This document shows positions 40,795 to 52,100 of a stretch of 64,000 nt of DNA, piece after piece. Position 1 is the first letter of the stretch, and the number at the start of each line of letters is the position of its first letter. The DNA comes from Skeletonema tropicum. Lineage: Eukaryota; Bacillariophyta; Thalassiosirophyceae; Thalassiosirales; Thalassiosiraceae. The translations under genes and the position numbers were made by a program. The stretch lies in contig CM074127.1 of NCBI GenBank assembly GCA_037178625.1, forward strand, positions 372,001 through 436,000, read 5' to 3'. Under the pieces are notes generated by a model, which worked only from the letters and a program-made list of their open reading frames with translations, was not told the DNA's origin and did not search any database.

Positions 40795-43700
40795 ATGATG
40801 TTACGTCAGTGTAGCCGCCGCTCCGTGGTGTCATCAGCTCTAGGCCGCCACCGCCGCCTGCAGCAGCGGCCAGTTGGTGGAGGAAGAAGAGCCGTGGCAG
40901 CCGTATCCACCATTGCAAATAACAACTCATCATGGATCCAACACCGTTCCCTCAACAATGACGCAGATACGCATATCTTTCGTCTACCAGCGTCACGTGC
41001 GTTCTCTTCGGTGGCGGAGGAGTATCATCCTGAGCCGCGTCCTCCATTCAAGAAGATCATGGCAGGTAAGCAAATCTGTACAAAGATGTGGTCTATCTAT
41101 TGAATATCCTGACGCTGTTTACTAATAATATCCTTTATGCATCATCGTGTGTCTATTCTTAAGCCAACCGCGGTGAGATTGCCACCCGGATTCTGAGAGC
41201 AGGAACAGAACTTGGTTGCTCCACCGTCGGAATTTACAGTCACGAGGATAGATTCACTCAACACAGATACAAGGCGGATCAAGCCTTTCAGTTGTCTAGT
41301 GATAAATCTCCCGTGGCGGCGTATTTGGACATTCCTACAATTGTAGAGTTGTGTGTTCAGAATGGTGTGGAGGCAGTTCATCCTGGGTATGGTTTGTTGA
41401 GTGAGAATGCCAACTTTGCCAAGAGTTTGGAAGAAGCTGGTGTAAAGTTTGTAGGACCAACGGTGGACAACTTGAATACATTTGGGGACAAGACGTCTGC
41501 AAAAGAATTAGCTATCAAGGCCAAGGTACCTATTATCACTGGTAGCGATTCTACATTCTCCACACCATCGGAGGCCAAGGAATGGATTGAAGACCCGAGC
41601 AACCCTATCACATATCCGGTCATTGTCAAGGCAGCCATGGGAGGAGGTGGACGTGGTATTCGTATCGTTCCCACCGCAGATGATTTGGAGAGCATGTTCC
41701 GCTTGGCGAGTAATGAAGCGTTGAATGCGTTTGGAGATGGGAGGTGCTTTGTTGAAAAGTATGTTGATCAACCTCGTCACATCGAGGTCCAATGCTTGGG
41801 AGATGGCACTGGGAATGTAATCCATCTGTTTGATCGTGATTGCTCTGTGCAGCGTCGTCATCAGAAAGTGATTGAGACTGCTCCTGCGACCGGTTTGAGC
41901 AGAGAGACTAGAGAAAAGATATTCCAGGATTCTGTTAGGATGTTATCGCTGAATAAGTACAGGAATGCTGGAACGGTAGAATTTCTTGTCGATAAAGATG
42001 GGAATCATTATTTCATGGAGGTAAATCCAAGGTGAGATAAATGGTGCTTTGCGTTGCTTTAGTTCATCTGATATGCTCTCCTCCCCATCTCACAACATAT
42101 CTTGCTGTCCAACATAAAAAAGAGTTCAAGTGGAGCACACAATCACTGAGGAAATCACAGGAATCGATATCGTCCAAAGCCAGATGCTCATTGCATCTGG
42201 CAAGACATTACCTGAAATTGGATTAACGCAGGATTCTATACCTGAACCCACAATGTATGCGATGGTAAGCAAATATGTGTACAAAGATGCGGTCTATCAA
42301 TTGCATATCCTAACGCTGTTTACTAATAACATACATTATGCATCATCGTGTGTCTCTTTTTAGCAATGTCGAGTAACTACCGAAAACCCAGCACATGATT
42401 TCAGACCTGATACAGGAACAATTGATGTGTTCAGAATGCCGGCAGGATTTGGAATCAGGTTAGTACATGAAAAAGCCTGAACAATAAGTTTCTTGTGACT
42501 AATTTGCAGCGCATACATCGTAATAGTTCGCCATATTGATCTGAAAATTGATTTCGTCGCTTTGACCTCTAGGTTGGACGATGGCCCAGGTTTCCCTGGT
42601 GCTAAGATTACACCACACTACGATAGTCTCCTTGTGAAAATTACTGCCAAGGCACGTGATCGCAAAGACGCAGCGGCCAAGCTCATTCGTGCCCTTCGAG
42701 AATTTCGTGTTCGAGGAGTCCAAACCAATAAAAGTTTCCTCTTGAATGTACTCAACCATAGGGATTTCCTTGAGGGAGAAGTAACCACAGGATTTATTGC
42801 CCAAAACCCAGACTTGTTGTCTCCTTTGAAGGAAAAAGATCGTGCGCAGAAATTGCTGCAATATATCGGGGAGGTCCTCGTGAATGGTACGCCCAAAAGC
42901 CTTGGAGCCACTGGTGATCCCCCGAGCCAAGTTGATCCCATGGTGCCTCAGATTGATTTGCAGCGTGAGAAGAATAAATCTCTCAAACAAATTTTTGATG
43001 AAGAAGGGCCTAGCGCCTTTGCCAAGGCAGTGAGGGAACATGAAGGATTGCTCATTACCGATACTACTTGGCGTGATGCTGTGAGTTGTTCGTTGTTGCC
43101 TTGTGAAACTCATGCACTTTGATACTCGCCACCAACACTCATCACGCCTTTTCTTTCTGCTACGTCGTTCTCTCAACTCACACTTCAGCATCAAAGTTTG
43201 TTGGCGACCAGACTGAGGACTATTGATATGCTTAATATTGCGGAGCCCACATCCATAGCTTTGAGAAATGCGTACAGTTTGGAGTGCTGGGGTGGTGCAA
43301 CATTTGACGTGTCGATGAGGTTCTTGAACGAATGTCCATGGGAGCGTTTAATGAAATTGAGGGAAGCGGTCCCAGATATTCCATTCCAAATGCTTCTCCG
43401 TGGTGCCAATGCAGTTGGATACACCTCTTATGCTGATAACGTCGTCTTCAAGTTTTGTCAACTAGCAAAAGATGCCGGAATGGATGTATTTCGTGTATTT
43501 GATTCATTGAACTACATCGAGAACATGAAACTCGGAATTGATGCTGTTGGCCAGGCTGGAGGAATAGTTGAGGGTGCTGTTTGTTACACTGGCGACGTCT
43601 CGGATCCCGACAGAGGTTTGTATGATCTAGAATACTACCTTCAGTTTGTCCGTGAGTTGGAGGCCGCAGGCATTCATGTCTTGGCAATCAAGGACATGGC

Positions 43701-45191
43701 TGGGTTGCTAAAACCTAATGCTGCATCTATGCTAGTTGGTGCAATTCGGAGCGAATTCCCCAACCTTCCGATTCATGGTAAGTTTCTTTTTCGTGCATCT
43801 ATGCATTACTTGCCGATCATCACTCCAACTCACTTTCTTTCATCAACTAGTTCACTCTCATGATACTGCTGGCACGGGCGTTGCAAGTATGTTAGCTGCA
43901 GCTCATGCTGGAGCAGATGCTGTCGATTCAGCGACGGATGCGTTAAGTGGTACGACGGCACAACCTTCACTGGGCGCAATCGTGGCGAGTACAAAAGGCA
44001 CGGATCTAGATACAGGTCTCAGCCTCAACGAGGTATCTATGCTCAATGAATATTGGGAAGAAGCGAGAGGACTCTACGCCCCCTTCGAAAGTGGTCAGAA
44101 GTCTGGAAGTGCAGATGTTTACATTCATGAGATGCCTGGAGGGTGAGTGCCAATCATGCGCGTCGTTGCTCATTGCGCATCTACAACTCTTGCAGTTCGC
44201 TAACATCTTTCACTTTTCGTTTGACAGTCAATATACTAACCTCTTATATCAGTCCACCCAACTTGGGCTAACTGGTCAGTGGAGTCATGTGAAAACAGCA
44301 TATGCTGCTGCCAATCGTCTGTTGGGAGACATTATCAAGGTAACTCCTTCAAGCAAGGTGACTGGTGATTTGGCACAGTTCATTGTAGCCAACAACTTGA
44401 CTGAGCATGAGGTTGTTGAGAAAGCGGAGGAGCTTTCTTTTCCAAACAGTGTTGTTGAGTACTTCCAGGGTTATCTTGGGATCCCTCCATTTGGATTTCC
44501 GGAGCCACTGCGCTCTCGTGTGCTCAAGGGTAGGACGATCGAGGGAACCAGTGGGCTGAGTTGTTTCGATGGCCGTCCGGGAGCGCAGCTACCACCCTAC
44601 GATTTCGATATCAATCGCAAGACATTGGAAGAGAAGTGGTCAGCAGACAAAATCTCTGACTATGACGTCATGTCACACGCGATGTATCCTCAGGTGTTTG
44701 ATGAGTTTATGGAGCGGCAAGAAGAATATGGAAAGTTGTCTTACCTGGACACCCGCACATTCCTCACTGGAATGAAAGTTGGGCAAGAGTTGAACGTGTC
44801 ACTTGAGAAGGGAAAGCAATTGATTGTGAAGCTGATCAGTGTCGGAGAAACGACGGAAGATGGCATTGTCAACATCCAATTTGAATTGAATGGACAGCCA
44901 AGGTCCGTTCATGTGAAGGATAAGCGTGCAGGAGTCGCAGAAACGAAGAGATTGAAGGCTCTCAAAGGTGTTGTTGGTAGCATCGGCGCCGCAATGCCTG
45001 GAGTCGTATTGGAAACTAAGATTAAGAAAGGAGATAAAGTCTCAAAAGGGGATCCATTGGTGCTAATGTCGGCGATGAAGATGGAGACTGTCATCACATC
45101 TCCTTGTGATGGCGTCGTGAAGCAGGTCGTGGTGACCGCAGGCGATCAACTCGATGGAGGAGACTTGGTTGTTGAGATTGATGAATCGTAA
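40795..45191 (+). CDS. PYC: Pyruvate carboxylase, mitochondrial-type, eight exons
   Basis: Catalyses ATP-dependent carboxylation of pyruvate to oxaloacetate on a biotin arm. Exons: 40795-41065, 41164-42031, 42123-42264, 42364-42458, 42573-43080, 43189-43777, 43851-44142, 44228-45191. All introns are GT-AG of 73-114 nt, and the joined frame is 1242 residues with no stop. The N-terminus ([20 protein letters not shown]...) is Arg/Ser-rich without a signal peptide, which fits a mitochondrial presequence. Biotin carboxylase: [53 protein letters not shown]. Carboxyltransferase: [57 protein letters not shown]. The C-terminal biotinyl domain has SAMKMETVI with the acceptor Lys. Length exceeds the usual ~1150-1180 by the presequence. 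Stop codons of this gene and the convergent carbamoyltransferase are only 64 bp apart. All key residues are present. Confidence 0.96.
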
Positions 45192-45255
45192 ATATTTGTG
45201 TGGACTTGGTGATAGTGTACTAATTTGATAGGAAACTTCTAATCTTATTCTCTCC

Positions 45256-48191
45256 TTACCAACTTATCAAAGTATGCTCATTAAGTCGGATGAGTCGCCT
45301 AATAATGTTCTCAAACAAAACCTGATCATAGTCTGTGATTTTGTCGAATTGTTGGTTCTCATCTCCCGACATGGCAGCAAATTGAGTCATGATGTCGTTC
45401 ACGCCAACGCTCCCATCGCAGAGACCAAGCAGTTGCCCCTCCAGATCGTCTACTAGTTCGAACCATTCATCCTTAGGATTGTGCATAGGCCTTCCAGGCA
45501 TTCTGACAAGCGTTTTTGTCTCGGAAATATCATCTTTGTCTACTGTAAAAGTGTTTTTGTAATCGACTGCACCAGCTCTGATCGGAAACGAGGGCTGTGT
45601 CATCAACCCATTCTTCTGCTCTTCTCCCAAAAGTCTTCGAACATTGGCATCCTTTCGTTTTATAACGTAATTTCCCATGACTAGTATTTCTATCGTGCCC
45701 ATGGAAGACAGGAAGCTTCTCACAGCATTACGAGGTGTCTCCACAATGGGCTCGCTCTTGAGTGTATTGAAACTGGTATTTAATACCATTGGTACTCCAG
45801 TTGCTTTATAAAATGCGGATATCAATTTGTGGTAGAACGGTTCAGCCTCTGGAGTCACAGTTTGCAATCTGGAGGAACCATCAACATGGGTAACTGCCGG
45901 AATCTTGTCTCGCTTCGACTTCTTCACCTGTGCTGTCAGCGACATATATGGACTAACATTGTTGTCGACTGCTGCAGCATAGTCACCAAGATCAAACCAT
46001 TCGGATGCTTCCTCCGCAAGACAGCTTGGTGCGAAGGGACGGAAGCTCTCACGCTTTTTGACAAACTCATTGATGAACCTCACTAAGCCTTTTTTACGTG
46101 GATCGGCTAGAATACTGCGATGTCCAAGCGCTCGTGGTCCCATTTCACTCCTCCCATTGTATATAGCGACAACACCTCCGGAAGATATCTCTTTTACAAG
46201 AATATCGATGCGCCTCTTTTCGTTTTCAATGATTTCTACATCTAGCCATGGTTCTGCCCATGCAACTGCCTCTGCCATTTCAGAAGAGGTGGGCATTGGT
46301 CCAAGATAAGGTGACAATGGCTCGCTCCATAATTTTGGTGCGGTCGCCTTCTCCCCATCTTTACCTCCAAAGAGTCCATAGGCGCAACACCCTACAGCAA
46401 TTCCGTCATCGCCTGGATAGGGGGACATAAACGCATTTTCAAAGCCAAGTTCTCTACACAATCGACCGTTCAAAACACTATTCAAAGCAACTCCACCAGC
46501 CAAACACAAATTTGTTTCACCCGTTTGCTCCTTGAAATGCTTGACAAAGTCCATTCCAACCGTTTCAAGATCAGTTTGCATACGAGCTGCAAGGGCAATG
46601 GCATCTAATGCAACTCTGGTAGGAAGTTGCTTCTCCGAAACTGGTGTCGACTCACTATTATTATCACTTTTCTCCTCATCATTATTCTCTTCTGTCGGTC
46701 CCTTGTAATCATTATCATCAAAATCATATCGCTTTGTCCGGACCATGTTCCCCTCATCATCAAACATATCCGAGTCAACCCTAGAAATGAATGGCATACC
46801 CTTCATACTCATTCGATTAATCTTCAAATCTCCATCTTTGTATAACTTCCCCTCTACAATTGGTGTATCAATCACTTCGGGAATAATTCGTTGCTTCATC
46901 TTTCCCTCAGTAGTATCCCATGCATGATCTTGCCATGGAGCTAATCCCATAGCCTTGCCACAGGCATTCCAATCTCCAAAAATGTGTGAGCTCGCACGTG
47001 AATATAGTGCTCCCAAAGAATCCAAATTTTCAAATCCATGATTGTAGAGTGTGGGTGGACTGTTCTCTTGAGAGAATCGTTTGAAGATTGGCTGTCGTTG
47101 TTGTTTTGTGTGATGAAATGAAGTTGAGACATGAGATGTTGCGTACGCTTCAAGATCATTTAACACCCATACAAACCAAACCGCACAAGATTGATGATAT
47201 AATGACATCATAAGAAACACACATGAACAACACTCACCTTCACCTTGAGACCAGCCTCATCCTTACAAAACGTATACACCGACTCAGCCTCCCTCCAATC
47301 ATAATACGATTTGGCCGCCAACTCATCCAAATCTCGTGGTACAATCTCAATCTTCTCCTCTTCCTGTTCCAACGTAAAATCACTCACATACGTCTCATCT
47401 CCCATCTCCACCGCCTGTTTCATGACACGATACGTCTCCCCCATCCCATCCATCACCACCACCAACCCCGTACTAAACGGAGCCTGCGCACAAACACTAT
47501 ACGCATGAGCCAAATGATGACTTAATTCCATCTTGTCCTCAATCGATTCCAACACATTGTATTCATCAGAATATCCCTCCTCCACACCACCATTGATAGA
47601 TAATCCCTCTTCCCATTCCATATGGTCAATATCACGTTCCACCAGTGGCAATATCCGATGATGATGATTGTTCATGACAACCTTGACAACATTGTCCAAA
47701 TCCAACTCCAATACATCCAAACAAGTTTCAACCAATGAGGCACTATTGCCACCATCGTGTTTGGATCGTGTTACCCGTTCTTTGGAGATGGCGAATAGTA
47801 CCTCAGAAGTTTGAGCGTCAGCGGCGCAGAGGGTGGTGTCGTGAGAGTATTTGTTGATTCCTAGAATTAGTTGGGTGGATGGCGGGGCGGCGAGTGGATT
47901 ATTATTATTGAGATCTTCTTGTTGTTGTTGTTCATTATCCAAGGTGTTGTCCTCTTCTCCACCACCGTCATTGCTGTAGAGATCGAGATCGAATGGAGTG
48001 GAGTAAAGTGGGTGGTGAGGTTCGATAGTAGACTGATGATGATGTGGTCGCAGATCGTTTTGATGGCTACTGCGCTTGCCGATGCGAGTGATGGATGTCG
48101 GTGACGGCGAGAGGAAAGCAAATGCAGCTAATCCGTCTTGGCTGATGATTGGCGAGATGATGATGAGGAAAGGAAGTAGTAGAGATTGCAT
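45256..48191 (-). CDS. NodU/TobZ-like carbamoyltransferase, plastid-type presequence
   Basis: Exons 48191-47238 and 47091-45256 (146-nt intron, AAG|GTGAGT ... GACAG, phase 0) give about 929 residues, against ~550-600 for bacterial NodU/TobZ. The N-terminus has a hydrophobic signal followed by LAAFAFLSPS, fitting the diatom plastid A-F signature. The Kae1-like half has LILGINKYSHDTTLC, KERVTRSKHDGG, the metal/substrate HHLAHAYS motif and VVVMDGMGE. Later come GKAMGLAPW, CLAGGVALNSVLNG and GDDGIAVGCCAYG (nucleotide site). The C-terminal domain has SEMGPRALGHRSILADPR and FRPFAPS. This family transfers carbamoyl from carbamoyl phosphate to hydroxyls of small molecules. Extra length comes from a Ser/Asn-rich leader, an acidic insert (~EENNDEEKSDNN) and a ~130-residue C-terminal extension. 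Substrate unknown; bacterial acquisition is likely for the family but not shown here. Confidence 0.92.
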
Positions 48192-48466
48192 GCTGCTGAG
48201 ATGCTATTGTATCAATCTATTCATAGTGCGTAAGGTCATACTTAGTGCGTCATGGTAGATGTTGTGATGCAAGTGCAAGTGGTGATGGATGGCGGAATTT
48301 TTGAGATGGGTATCTGGTTGGTGGCCATCGCTGTCATAATTGATGTGCGAGCGAGGGGGCGGGGGGAAAGAGGGGGAAGAAAATGGCGAGCGAAGCGAGC
48401 ATAAAGGTGGGAGGAGAGGTGGGAGGAGGAAGAGGAAGGAGAGACTGCGCATATTATTCAATGAAG
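48192..48466. other. Short intergenic region, carbamoyltransferase promoter side
   Basis: 275 bp upstream of the minus-strand carbamoyltransferase start, with purine-rich stretches (GGGGGCGGGGGGAAAGAGGG at about 48355-48374). Nothing further recognised. Confidence 0.4.
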
Positions 48467-48799
48467 TTACATAGAATTAGATTCCCTCTTGTAGTTCTCT
48501 GCATAGTGTCTCTTGTTGCGCTGCATCTTCTCCTCTTGACGCAACCTCTGGTGCTCATAGTAAATTTCGTGGTCGTCAGCTACAGGACAGAATACAATGT
48601 TCTTTTGTTCGCGTGATCGTGATGTCAAGTGTGGAACTCCATCTTTTATGGTCGACTTGCCTTGTTTTTTGTTAAAGTAAAAATCCTTCTTTATCATTCC
48701 ACAAACTTTACATCTCTTTTGACCCGTAGCAGCGTCTGCAGTGATACCCCATGATTTGCCATCACCATAGCGGCAACCTGTTGTCGATGCAGAAAATCT
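48467..48799 (-). pseudogene. Small Cys-containing ORF left of the LINE, possibly decayed
   Basis: The minus-strand frame, open from 48799 to a stop at 48467, reads CRYGDGKSWGITADAATGQK, then RCKVCGMIKKDFYFN, FCPVADDHEIYYEHQ and a basic tail. CxxC followed by FC suggests a small zinc-binding module; no family recognised. The other minus frame across 48700-48890 is also open (RKGVERACPSKPKRRKND...). The region, the LINE target site and the ORF at 57643-58014 may be parts of one older gene or element broken by the LINE. Confidence 0.3.
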
Positions 48800-48970
48800 T
48801 CACTCGGAAGATCATTCTTCCTCCTCTTCGGCTTACTTGGACATGCGCGTTCCACTCCTTTCCGTACTCTTGGATGTCGTTGGCGAAGGAAATTCTGTTG
48901 CCGACGTACTAGCAGCAGTTACATACAACCGTTACTGATAGGTCGGCGGCAGCGGTTGTCTCACCCAAGT

Positions 48971-48982
48971 TATCAAGTCCTT
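48971..48982. repeat. Target-site duplication of the LINE, 3' side (TATCAAGTCCTT)
   Basis: This 12-bp sequence recurs exactly at 57548-57559. The interval between the two copies contains the entire element including both ORFs. Confidence 0.9.
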
Positions 48983-48997
48983 AAATAAATAAATACA
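48983..48997 (-). repeat. 3' tail of the LINE, TTTA repeats
   Basis: On the minus strand the element ends in TATTTATTTATTT directly before the target duplication. LINEs with simple-repeat tails in place of poly(A) are known in some clades. Confidence 0.75.
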
Positions 48998-49094
48998 AAG
49001 TTAATCAGATTAGATATCTATGATACTAAAAGGGACCTGCTTCGGTACAACTGTACGGTCTTTTCTATTGCCGAATGGCTTTCCAGACAGCAAG

Positions 49095-49127
49095 ACGGGA
49101 AACTTCCCGTAGGAGTCAAGGACTCCT
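49095..49127 (-). other. Paired hairpins in the LINE 3' UTR
   Basis: Two perfect hairpins stand side by side: arms ACGGGAA/TTCCCGT around AC (49095-49110) and AGGAGTC/GACTCCT around AAG (49111-49127). Such structures often serve as RT recognition sites in stringent LINEs. That role is inferred from position. Confidence 0.6.
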
Positions 49128-49195
49128 CTTAAACGCCGAAGCGTCTGTAACCAGGTGAGAGTGCTCCTGCGACACATAGTTGGGACTCAATTCTT

Positions 49196-52100
49196 TCAGT
49201 CAGGGTGGTGCTGTTTCCGTTTCTTCCTCTTCGGCGGAGCATGGCGTTGAGTGGTAGCTAACAATGTGGCCTCCCCAAAAACTACGGACTCTGCTTTGCG
49301 TTTCTTGTTCAATAGTGAATGTGTCTGTTGCAATGGCGTGGGGTCTGTGACCAAGATTTTCCCCCGAGTTTTGGGACCTCCCGGGATAATTCGCTTGTTG
49401 TTGCGACGTCGCTTTGCGCGCTCCTTGCCTTTTGAGTGCTTGACTGCGGCAGAAGCTTTCTTTGCTGGAAGAGGTTTGATCTTAGATTGGCCATTTCGGC
49501 TCCTCTCATTGCTCTGTGTTGGGCGTTGACGCCGCCTCGATTGGACTGCCCATACTGCAGGTGGTACAGGCCTGTTGGTACTCGCTAGCCACAACAGCAT
49601 CGCCACCCTACTTCGGGTGTCTAACAGCTGGAAATCTCCCTCATTGTACGAGGAAGGGGACAGAGGGATCTGCTGAGCCAGCATAGTCGCATTAGCGAGG
49701 ACAAACAATCCACAGTCGTGTCCATTGGTTTGTTTCGGAGAATTGTTGGAGGCATCTTCTAGTGACCACTCTGCTTTCCAATCGTCGCTCGGTACCCCGT
49801 GAAGTTCACTGTATTTGTCCCCCAAATACCTTAACATTGAAGTCAGATAAAATTGATTGCCCGGCTTCCTACCTTGGGAATCCCACAGGGTAATAACCTT
49901 TGTTTCTGTATTCGCCCTGAGTAATAGCCAGTGAGTTCTAGAGTGGTTGATCGGCACGAAGATCTCTTTCACCCCCAAAATCTTATTCTTCCTCCTTAAA
50001 CGATTTCCCCAGCGTTTAACGCCGTCAAAGTTGTAGGACGGAGCAGACCTGCCGTCAGCCCCCGTACGTAGGAGAGTTGACATGAAGAATGAGTTGAAGA
50101 TGTAGACATGTTGCCGATTCACCTTTGGGAGGAGGACTCTGAGGAGATAGCCATTGATAACTTCATCATTTAGCCACTGAGGGGGTCGCAACATTGCATC
50201 ACGCCGAACCTTGTCCCCTCCTTGGAGGCATAACTGAAAATTAGCTGGCACGTCCCGCAATAGGGCTCCAACTTGACAGCGGTGTAAGTCTTCATCCGAG
50301 TTCCTTTGCAGAAGCCCAATGCGGTCCTGTTGTTGCGGACTCACAGCCGGTGGGAGAGTTGTAGGAGGCTGAGTAGGTAGGGCGCTCGGCTGGGCTGGAC
50401 GCCTTGCTTTTTTCGGGAGAAAGAAGGGAGCGAGTGCTTTTGGTTTGCGCGCAGGTGCGGCAGTCTTTGAAGTACCCGGTGGCTTTGATTTGCGATCTTC
50501 TCGTTGCTTGGCACCGGTCGTGCCTTGTCCAGCAGGAGGCTCCAAAAGCCCGCCTGATTCATCCCCCGCAGCTTGCCTGCTTGCTACCGCTGCGTTCAAC
50601 CAGTATTGTAGTTCAGAGGTCTTTTTCCCATAGAGCTCGTCCGTCGGAATTTCAAGGAGACATCGTGCTTCAGCTGAGAGCCCATCAGATCCAAGATTAA
50701 GCTGATGTTCGATCTCTCTCAAAATCTCCTCTCTTGAGGCAAGTGCTTTGGTTCCTTGTGTTCGATGATGTTTCGTGAGATTCCTACAGATCCACTGTGT
50801 ATGCGTGAGCGAGAGTAGCTTGTCCAGGAAGCCGCTTGTCCAACTGTCGATGGTCATAAACGAATGGTTCTTTAGGAGGTGCTCCTTCTGCATCTGGAGC
50901 AACTCCTTGGATACTTTCCCCTCCATCACGTTCCTCCATCCAATCCTATCTAAGCTATTGCCCACCCTACGCATCTGTTGAGACATCCGCCATCCCTGAC
51001 TATGCACCATGTCAACGAATAGAGTGCTGCCCTGAAGAGAGATAAAAAGGGGTAGCCACTTCTGTATGCACGTATGCGTGCAATGTCCCTCCATCCATTC
51101 TTGTAGGTCGTTTATACTATCGAGCAAGAGCCCCCTCCTAATTCGACTCCTACAGCGGTTCAGGTGATCCGCTGTTTCAAAGCAACCGCAGTTCGGACAT
51201 TTATCAGAGGCAGTTTTGTCATATCTGGTTATCATTTGTCCGGTTCCACAATACCCCGAGCATTGTTTCGCGTACCAGAGATTGAACATCTTAGGCCTGC
51301 GGTCGAGAAGCAGGCGCAACGGTTCCCAAGCAACAGAGTCGAATATGTCAGGGTGTAGGAGTTGTTCATCGGCATAGAACTGTCGTGCTTTCACCTTCCC
51401 TACGTGATACCGTAGGTCCTTTGCTAAGTCTGCAGTCTGTTTGATTCCATCGATGATAACAACCGCTGCTTCTAGCGGTAGGCTCAGAGTGACGGGGAGA
51501 GAGGAGAAATTTTCAATTGCTCTCTTTATGGCTGCTTTTGCCCTGAAATCGCAGTCTACGTTCAGTCTAGCTTCCAGAGCCAGGCAAGCATAGCCCAAGC
51601 TGTCGTCCTGGTGTGCTTTCACATGAGACAGCTTGTGCGCAAGAGCCGAGACACTTTGGATTTTCCGCAGGACCCGGAGAATGTCGTTGTTTTTTGCCGA
51701 TCCTGGGACACGATCGTATTTTCTGGAAAACGTAAGAATAGTTCCTTTGTTGTCACAAAAGATGTTTGCATTGGACAATGGCACTCCATAGTGTTCCTCT
51801 ATTGTCAGTAGGATAAGGTGGATAGCCAACATCCCTAGCTGTTCTCCTCGATAGCTATTTGCCCATTTAGAGTGCTCCGTGAATTCTCCTTTAAGCCACT
51901 GTTGAGACTCTGCGCAGTAAAAAACCCAAGCCGCACCGCAGATCTCTGGCGCCAACTTTTTCATGTATGACCCGTCTGTACAACAGAACAATGAGCCTCG
52001 TTGAATAGCTTCCACAATCCACGAGGGATCCGATGAGAAGCTGATACTATCCCACATCCATTCCCCCCCTTTACTGCGGAGACGCTCAAGAAATGTAGTA

